Assembly (NCBI GenBank): GCA_002422685.1
Contig: DITC01000040.1
Location: 8,006 to 16,523 of the forward strand
Source: Thauera sp. UBA6194
GTDB lineage: Bacteria > Pseudomonadota > Gammaproteobacteria > Burkholderiales > Rhodocyclaceae
Length of the DNA: 8,518 nt
Direction of reading: 5' to 3'
Under the pieces are notes generated by a model that was not told the DNA's origin, ran no database searches, and saw only the letters and a list, made by a program, of their open reading frames with translations. Below, one piece after another: positions 5,257 to 8,518 of the stretch (its first letter is position 1; the number at the start of each line of letters is the position of its first letter). A program made the position numbers and the translations under genes.

Positions 5257-6360
5257 ATGGCAGACAGCCTCGAGGACAAGGCCGTGCAGGCGGGCAGCGA
5301 TGGTATCGCCGATGGCGCCGATTTTGTTGCGCGCATGAGACAGTGGGCCGTCGAGCTCGGCTTCGATGCGCTCGGCGTGGGCGGCGTGGACCTCTCCGAC
5401 GCCGAGCCCGGGCTGCAGGCCTGGCTGGAGGCGGGTTTTCACGGCGGGATGGATTATATGGCGCGCCACGGCATGAAGCGCGCGCGTGCTCAGGCGCTTT
5501 TGCCGGGCACGGTGAGCGTGATCAGCGTGCGCATGAACTACTGGCCGGACGCCGCGCCGGCCGGGGCCGTGCTGGCCGATCCCGAGCGCGGCTACGTGTC
5601 GCGCTACGCGTTGGGGCGCGACTACCACAAGGTGCTGCGCGCCCGCCTGCAGAAGCTCGCCGAGCGCATCGCGGCCGAGGTGCCGCATCAGTACCGCGTG
5701 TTCACCGATTCGGCGCCGGTGCTGGAGGTCGAGCACGCCGCGCGCAAGGGCCTGGGCTGGCGCGGCAAGCACACGCTGCTGCTCGATCGCGGCGCGGGAT
5801 CGTGGTTCTTCCTGGGCGAGATATTCACCGACCTGCCGCTCCCGGCCGACGCGCCGCTCGAGCCGCACTGCGGGCGCTGTACCGCCTGCATCGACGCCTG
5901 CCCGACGCGGGCGATCGTGGCGCCCCACACGGTGGACGCGCGGCGCTGCATCTCCTACCTCACGATCGAGCTCGACGGCGCGATCCCCGAGGATTTGCGC
6001 CCCTCGATGGGCAACCGTATCTATGGGTGCGACGACTGCCAGCTCGTGTGTCCGTGGAACCGCTTCGCGCGGCTCACCTGCGAGCCCGACTTCGCCCCGC
6101 GCCATGGGCTCGACGGCGCGCAGCTGGTCGAACTGTTCGCGTGGACCGCGGGCGAGTTCGCCGAGCGCACTGCCGGCAGCCCGCTCTATCGCATCGGCTA
6201 CGAGCGCTGGCTGCGCAACATCGCCGTCGCGCTCGGCAACGCGCCCGCGTCGCCGGCGGTGCGCGCGGCGCTGAGCGCACGGGCGCAGGACGACAGCGCG
6301 ATCGTGCGCGAACACGTCGCCTGGGCGCTGGCCCGGCACGATGCGGCCGCGGCAGGCTAG
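5257..6360 (+). CDS. queG: epoxyqueuosine reductase QueG
   Basis: 367 residues. QueG removes the epoxide oxygen of epoxyqueuosine in tRNA (Asp, Asn, His, Tyr; wobble position 34), the last step of queuosine synthesis, using cobalamin and two [4Fe-4S] clusters in the cytoplasm. The ferredoxin-like cysteines are Cys205, Cys208, Cys211, Cys215 (CGRCTACIDACP) and Cys258, Cys261, Cys265 (CDDCQLVCP), with Cys231 (RRCISYLTIE) as the eighth. FTDSAPVLEVEHAARKGLGWRGKH (from about residue 149) is the conserved cobalamin/substrate region, with Asp151 at the catalytic aspartate position. The C terminus (about 320-362) is HEAT-like. ATG 5257 gives MADSLEDK; TTG 5251 is in frame and cannot be excluded. The ribosome binding site is weak (GGAA, 5243-5246). 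It is divergent from tsaE, so its promoter must lie within tsaE. Confidence 0.96.
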   Translation: MADSLEDKAVQAGSDGIADGADFVARMRQWAVELGFDALGVGGVDLSDAEPGLQAWLEAGFHGGMDYMARHGMKRARAQALLPGTVSVISVRMNYWPDAAPAGAVLADPERGYVSRYALGRDYHKVLRARLQKLAERIAAEVPHQYRVFTDSAPVLEVEHAARKGLGWRGKHTLLLDRGAGSWFFLGEIFTDLPLPADAPLEPHCGRCTACIDACPTRAIVAPHTVDARRCISYLTIELDGAIPEDLRPSMGNRIYGCDDCQLVCPWNRFARLTCEPDFAPRHGLDGAQLVELFAWTAGEFAERTAGSPLYRIGYERWLRNIAVALGNAPASPAVRAALSARAQDDSAIVREHVAWALARHDAAAAG

Positions 6361-6363
6361 AAT
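6358..6363 (+). promoter_or_regulatory. possible -10 box for slyX at the queG stop
   Basis: TAGAAT matches TATAAT at five of six positions and is built from the queG stop codon TAG plus AAT. It lies 40 bases before the slyX start. No good -35 box is visible 16-18 bases upstream, so slyX may equally be read through from queG. Confidence 0.3.
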
Positions 6364-6403
6364 CCGTCCCCCGCAGGTCACGCCTCAGCGCCAGGAGTCC
6401 CCA

Positions 6404-6604
6404 ATGGAAGAACGCATCGTCACGCTCGAGACCAAGCTGATGGCGGCCGAAGATCTGCTCGACGAGCTCAACCGCACGGTGTGGCGCCAGCAGCAAGAGC
6501 TCGACCTGTTGCGCGAGCAGGTCCGTCAGCTGGCGCAACAGCTGAGGACGATCCAGCCCGCCAGCCCGCTACGCCCCGAGGACGAGATCCCGCCGCACTG
6601 GTGA
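6404..6604 (+). CDS. slyX: SlyX family coiled-coil protein
   Basis: 66 residues, the usual SlyX size. The protein is a short coiled coil: heptad-like hydrophobic spacing runs from IVTLETKLMAAEDLLDELN to about LAQQLRTIQ (residues 5-50), rich in Glu, Gln and Leu, then a proline-containing tail ending PEDEIPPHW, the characteristic SlyX C terminus (PPHY/PPHW). The molecular function is not established; in E. coli the gene lies beside slyD. AGGAG (6393-6397) lies 6 bases before the ATG. It is 43 bases downstream of queG on the same strand and convergent with the subunit-IV-like gene, whose stop codon is 6 bases away. Confidence 0.9.
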   Translation: MEERIVTLETKLMAAEDLLDELNRTVWRQQQELDLLREQVRQLAQQLRTIQPASPLRPEDEIPPHW

Positions 6605-6610
6605 GCGGCC

Positions 6611-6904
6611 TCAGAAGAGCGCGGCGCCGGTCAGGCGGGCGAGGGGGTCGCGCAGGCCGGTGGTGAGGATCACCAGGATCGGCATGCCGTAGCAGAACAG
6701 ATCCACGGCCTTGCGGATGCGCGGATGCGCCTCGTGCAGTTCGAGGAAGTAGCGGCTGACGATGAGCAGCTTGATCGCCATGACCAAAGCCACGCCGACC
6801 GCGACGGCAAAGCCGTCATCGTCGCCGCTGCCCAGGCGCGCACTGCCGATGCTCAGCACCACCAGCGCCACCCAGGCCAGATCGAGTTTGCGTTCGGAGC
6901 TCAT
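6611..6904 (-). CDS. cytochrome c oxidase subunit IV-like membrane protein (NorF-like)
   Basis: 97 residues with three predicted transmembrane helices (about 7-24, 32-50 and 68-86). The central stretch AIKLLIVSRYFLELHEAHPRIR is typical of the prokaryotic cytochrome c oxidase subunit IV family, whose members include NorF-type accessory proteins. It follows the subunit-III-like gene on the same strand, so both should act in the same membrane complex or in assembling it. Two starts are possible: ATG 6904, preceded by AAGGG with 6-base spacing, used here; and ATG 6919, which overlaps the upstream stop as ATGA and adds MKGPR. Either way translation is probably coupled. A role in nitric oxide reduction is inferred from the pairing, not from catalytic residues, which this family lacks. 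Confidence 0.82.
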   Translation of the reverse strand: MSSERKLDLAWVALVVLSIGSARLGSGDDDGFAVAVGVALVMAIKLLIVSRYFLELHEAHPRIRKAVDLFCYGMPILVILTTGLRDPLARLTGAALF

Positions 6905-6915
6905 GCGGGGCCCTT

Positions 6916-7611
6916 TCATCCGAGCAGGTAGAACAGCGGGAAGATCATCAGCCACAGCATGTCGGTGACGTGCCAGTAGCAGGCGAAGGCCTCGAGGCCG
7001 CCGTGGTCTTCGGGGGTGTAGACGCCCAGGCCGGTGCGCACCATCACCCACAGCATGCCGAGCAGCCCCCAGAACACATGCACCAAGTGGGTGAAGGTGA
7101 GGTAGTAGTAGGTGACGATGAACACTCCGGCGCTGCCGTCGAGTCCGTTTGCGAAATTGCGCTGCAGCTCGAAGATCTTGATGCCTGGATAGCCGAGCCC
7201 GAACACGAACGCAGCGCCCATCCACTGCAGCGTCTTGCGGCGCTCGCCCTTGCGCATCGCGTGCAACGCGCGTGCGACGCACCAGCCGCTGGTGAGCAGC
7301 ATCAGCGTGTAGCCGGTGCCGGCGAGCAGCGACAGCCGCGCCGGGCCGGCGCTGAAGGCCTCGGGGTTGTGGGCGCGGGCGACGAAATACACCGCAAAGA
7401 GCAGCGCGAATTCGGTGAGTTCACAGAAGATGCCCACCCACATCGCCTTGCTGCCCGGGATGCGGCCGGTGGTGTGCGGCCTCGTGACGGGAGGCGCGGG
7501 CGTGGCGGATGGGTCAGGAGCTGCGGTCGTGGAAGGAATGGGCACAGCGATCTGCACGGGTTCGAGTCCGGACCGGCCTGGGGCCGGCGCAAGGGTTTCA
7601 ATGCGCCGCAT
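6916..7611 (-). CDS. norE: cytochrome c oxidase subunit III-like protein (NorE-like)
   Basis: 231 residues. An N-terminal Pro/Ala-rich tail (1-50) precedes five predicted transmembrane helices (about 57-79, 93-117, 128-146, 162-190, 207-230). THLVHVFWGLL and CYWHVTDMLWLMIFPLFYLL are conserved heme-copper oxidase subunit III features. Five rather than seven helices, and pairing with a small subunit-IV-like gene, match NorE, an accessory protein of nitric oxide reductase in denitrifiers. It carries no metal centre of its own. ATG 7611 is preferred to the TTG that opens the frame at 7626; no good ribosome binding site precedes it, so the exact start is uncertain and the poorly conserved tail gives no help. 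The stop overlaps a possible ATG of the next gene (ATGA). It could instead serve an oxidase; norCB is not in the window. Confidence 0.8.
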   Translation of the reverse strand: MRRIETLAPAPGRSGLEPVQIAVPIPSTTAAPDPSATPAPPVTRPHTTGRIPGSKAMWVGIFCELTEFALLFAVYFVARAHNPEAFSAGPARLSLLAGTGYTLMLLTSGWCVARALHAMRKGERRKTLQWMGAAFVFGLGYPGIKIFELQRNFANGLDGSAGVFIVTYYYLTFTHLVHVFWGLLGMLWVMVRTGLGVYTPEDHGGLEAFACYWHVTDMLWLMIFPLFYLLG

Positions 7612-7745
7612 GGTGCGCGCTTGCAATCGATCACGCCTTGATGCTGCTCAGAAAACGCCCGCGCCGGGCGGACCTTCGGCCGTGGCGATGGCGGCTGTGC
7701 TCGCGCCGGTGCGATAATGCGCGCTGCGCTGTCCTGGAGTTCCTC
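7612..7745. promoter_or_regulatory. divergent promoter region, norE-like / creA
   Basis: These 134 bases separate two divergent genes. Towards creA, GATAAT (7713-7718) resembles a -10 box, 28 bases before the start, without a recognisable -35 box. Towards the norE-like gene, TTGCA-ATCG-ATCAC (7621-7634) matches only 7 of 10 positions of TTGAT-N4-ATCAA and lies too close to the chosen ATG for normal activation, so an FNR role here is doubtful. Confidence 0.35.
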
Positions 7746-8222
7746 ATGCCGAACCTTCTTGTCCGTGGCCTCGTCGCCTGTCTTGTCCTCGCCCCCGGTC
7801 TGGCTGCCGCCGAGACGGTGGGTAGTGTCGACACCGCCTTCAAGTTCATCGGTCGCAACCATCAGGTGGTGGTCGAAGCCTTCGACGACCCCAAGGTCAA
7901 GGGCGTGGCCTGCTACGTCTCGCGCGCCCGCACGGGCGGGCTCAAGGGCACCTTCGGCCTGGCCGAGGACACCGCCGACGCATCGGTGGCGTGCAGGCAG
8001 GTCGGCGAGATCGGCTTCTCCGAGCCCCTGCGCGAACAGGAAGAGGTGTTCTCGCAGAGCGCCTCCATCCTGTTCAAGAAGGTACGCATCGTGCGCATGG
8101 TCGACCCCCGGCGCAACACGCTGGTGTATCTCGTCTATAGCGACAAGCTGATCGAGGGCAGCCCGCAGAACAACGTCACCGCGGTGCCGGTTCCGGCCTC
8201 GACCCCGATCCCGCTGCGCTGA
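7746..8222 (+). CDS. creA: CreA family periplasmic protein
   Basis: 158 residues, close to the length of E. coli CreA and similar along its whole length. Residues 1-22 form a signal peptide (LLVRGLVACLVLAPGLAAA) with likely cleavage before ETVGSVDTAF, so the product is periplasmic. Family-conserved stretches are VVVEAFDDPKVKGVACYVSRA, GLAEDTADASVACRQVG, and YLVYSDKLIEGSPQNNVTAVPV near the C terminus. Cys56 and Cys83 are the conserved pair expected to form a disulfide. The biochemical function of CreA is not known; in E. coli it lies next to the creBCD regulatory genes, which are absent here. ATG 7746 follows GGAG (7736-7739) by 6 bases. The gene is divergent from the norE-like gene and probably monocistronic. 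Confidence 0.94.
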   Translation: MPNLLVRGLVACLVLAPGLAAAETVGSVDTAFKFIGRNHQVVVEAFDDPKVKGVACYVSRARTGGLKGTFGLAEDTADASVACRQVGEIGFSEPLREQEEVFSQSASILFKKVRIVRMVDPRRNTLVYLVYSDKLIEGSPQNNVTAVPVPASTPIPLR

Positions 8223-8229
8223 GCCTGAA

Positions 8230-8248
8230 GCGTCCCCCAGGGGTACGC
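8230..8248 (+). terminator. small hairpin after creA, weak terminator candidate
   Basis: GCGT (8230-8233) pairs with ACGC (8245-8248), and the C-run 8234-8236 with GGG 8241-8243, leaving one bulged T. It follows the creA stop by 7 bases but is trailed only by TTGATT, which belongs to the FNR-type dyad, so termination efficiency is doubtful. Confidence 0.3.
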
Positions 8249-8264
8249 TTGATTGCGATCAAGC
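8247..8264. promoter_or_regulatory. FNR/DNR-type operator 1
   Basis: GCTTGAT-TGCG-ATCAAGC is a perfect 7-bp inverted repeat with a 4-base spacer. Its core, TTGAT-N4-ATCAA (8249-8262), is an exact match to the FNR consensus used by the CRP/FNR family (FNR, ANR, DNR). It lies 24 bases after creA. An AACAAT hexamer (8290-8295) downstream on the plus strand could be a -10, about 37 bases from the dyad centre, a little more than the ideal class II spacing. Confidence 0.7.
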
Positions 8265-8309
8265 ATCACGCCGCGCGAATGCCTGCGAAAACAATCGCTT
8301 GGCATGCGC

Positions 8310-8323
8310 TTGACCTCGGTCAA
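8310..8323. promoter_or_regulatory. FNR/DNR-type operator 2
   Basis: TTGAC-CTCG-GTCAA is a perfect 5-bp inverted repeat with a 4-base spacer, matching the TTGAY-N4-RTCAA form tolerated by FNR and DNR regulators. Its centre is 61 bases from operator 1. Its left arm, TTGACC (8310-8315), also resembles a -35 box with CACAAT (8335-8340) 19 bases further on. Confidence 0.6.
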
Positions 8324-8386
8324 CCCAGCGCCGGCACAATTGGCGAGACTGCCTCACCTTTTCAAAACCGGGTATACGGATTTAAT

Positions 8387-8416
8387 GGTTGATGGGGCAC
8401 CTTCACCCCACCAACC
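8387..8416. terminator. hairpin between the FNR-type sites and the right-end reading frame
   Basis: GGTTGATGGGG (8387-8397) pairs with CCCCACCAACC (8406-8416) through 11 positions, with one non-Watson-Crick pair, which reads as a G-U wobble on the minus strand, around an 8-base loop. On the minus strand it starts 11 bases after the stop of the partial right-end frame and is followed by ATTAAAT, so it could end that gene. It has no T-rich tail on the plus strand. Confidence 0.5.
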
Positions 8417-8427
8417 TGATACCACCC

Positions 8428-8518
8428 TCAGATGGTTGATAGATTGACCCCGTAGTTGAGTTCCTCTGCGAAGTCCGGCAGTCCGTAACCGATGGTGTAG
8501 AACGGAGAGACCTTCGCA
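8428..8518 (-). CDS. possible 3' end of an unidentified gene
   Basis: The minus strand is open from the window edge to a TGA at 8430-8428 and would encode a C terminus of 29 residues including SPFYTIGYGLPDFAEEL and ending NLSTI. The wording looks protein-like, codons are mostly GC-ending, and a hairpin follows directly, all consistent with the end of a real gene convergent to creA. Thirty codons are too few to exclude chance in GC-rich DNA, and I do not recognise the family. Confidence 0.42.
   Translation of the reverse strand, partial: AKVSPFYTIGYGLPDFAEELNYGVNLSTI

Noticed and set aside
5242..6381. A long minus-strand open frame continuous with tsaE, giving a 556-residue fusion.
   Set aside because: The first 380 residues are antisense to queG, low complexity (Arg/Ala/His-rich) and match no family; TsaE has its own start and ribosome binding site at 5241.
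5139..6440. A 433-residue Arg/Ala-rich plus-strand frame.
   Set aside because: Out-of-frame shadow of queG, whose iron-sulfur cysteine motifs are intact in the correct frame.
7612..7626. Extension of the norE-like protein to the TTG at 7626.
   Set aside because: TTG start without a ribosome binding site; an ATG lies only five codons downstream.
7621..7634. FNR box upstream of the norE-like gene.
   Set aside because: Only 7 of 10 core positions match, the arms are not symmetrical, and its distance to the start codon does not fit FNR activation; kept only as a weak note.
8253..8447. A 64-codon plus-strand frame at the right end (MRSSITPREC...).
   Set aside because: No ribosome binding site, it starts inside the FNR-type dyad, and its sequence crosses operator 2 and the hairpin with no protein-like pattern.

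Overview
The window is GC-rich with GC-ending codons. Its gene content points to a betaproteobacterium, most likely a denitrifying member of the Rhodocyclales (Thauera/Azoarcus-like). That placement is an inference from protein style, the queG/tsaE/amiC neighbourhood, a NorE/NorF-like pair and FNR-type operators; it was not tested by a search. No rRNA, tRNA, insertion sequence, phage gene or CRISPR array was found.

Layout. Bases 1-989 hold the C-terminal three quarters of homoserine dehydrogenase (hom), closed by a strong intrinsic terminator. Next come a YiiM-type MOSC protein (1088-1753), a 40-residue single-pass membrane peptide (1907-2029) and a dodecin flavin-storage protein (2073-2285), all on the plus strand. 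A 12-bp perfect inverted repeat separates dodecin from the convergent minus-strand DUF533/TerB-like gene (2369-3235), whose N-terminal half carries four GDLLGG-type repeats. Further right on the minus strand are amiC (Tat-exported cell-wall amidase) and tsaE (tRNA t6A ATPase), overlapping by 61 bases and ended by a terminator at about 3312-3348. queG (epoxyqueuosine reductase) starts 15 bases from tsaE in the opposite direction and is followed by slyX. Convergent to slyX is a minus-strand pair encoding a cytochrome-oxidase-subunit-III-like protein (NorE type) and a subunit-IV-like protein. creA (periplasmic protein) is divergent from that pair. The last 296 bases contain two FNR/DNR-type dyads, a hairpin, and what may be the 3' end of another minus-strand gene.

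How the genes fit together. tsaE and queG both serve tRNA modification (t6A37 and queuosine34), and their divergent arrangement next to an ami gene resembles the classical proteobacterial queG / nnr-tsaE-amiB region, here without nnr or mutL. YiiM, QueG, NorE/F and the FNR-type sites suggest redox and anaerobic (nitrogen-oxide) physiology, but they do not form one operon.

Most of the window is ordinary housekeeping chromosome. The parts most worth a second look are the FNR-operator-rich gap after creA, which has no gene to explain the operators, and a sharply AT-rich, rare-codon island inside tsaE that contains promoter-like sequences on both strands. I saw no convincing multi-gene undescribed system.
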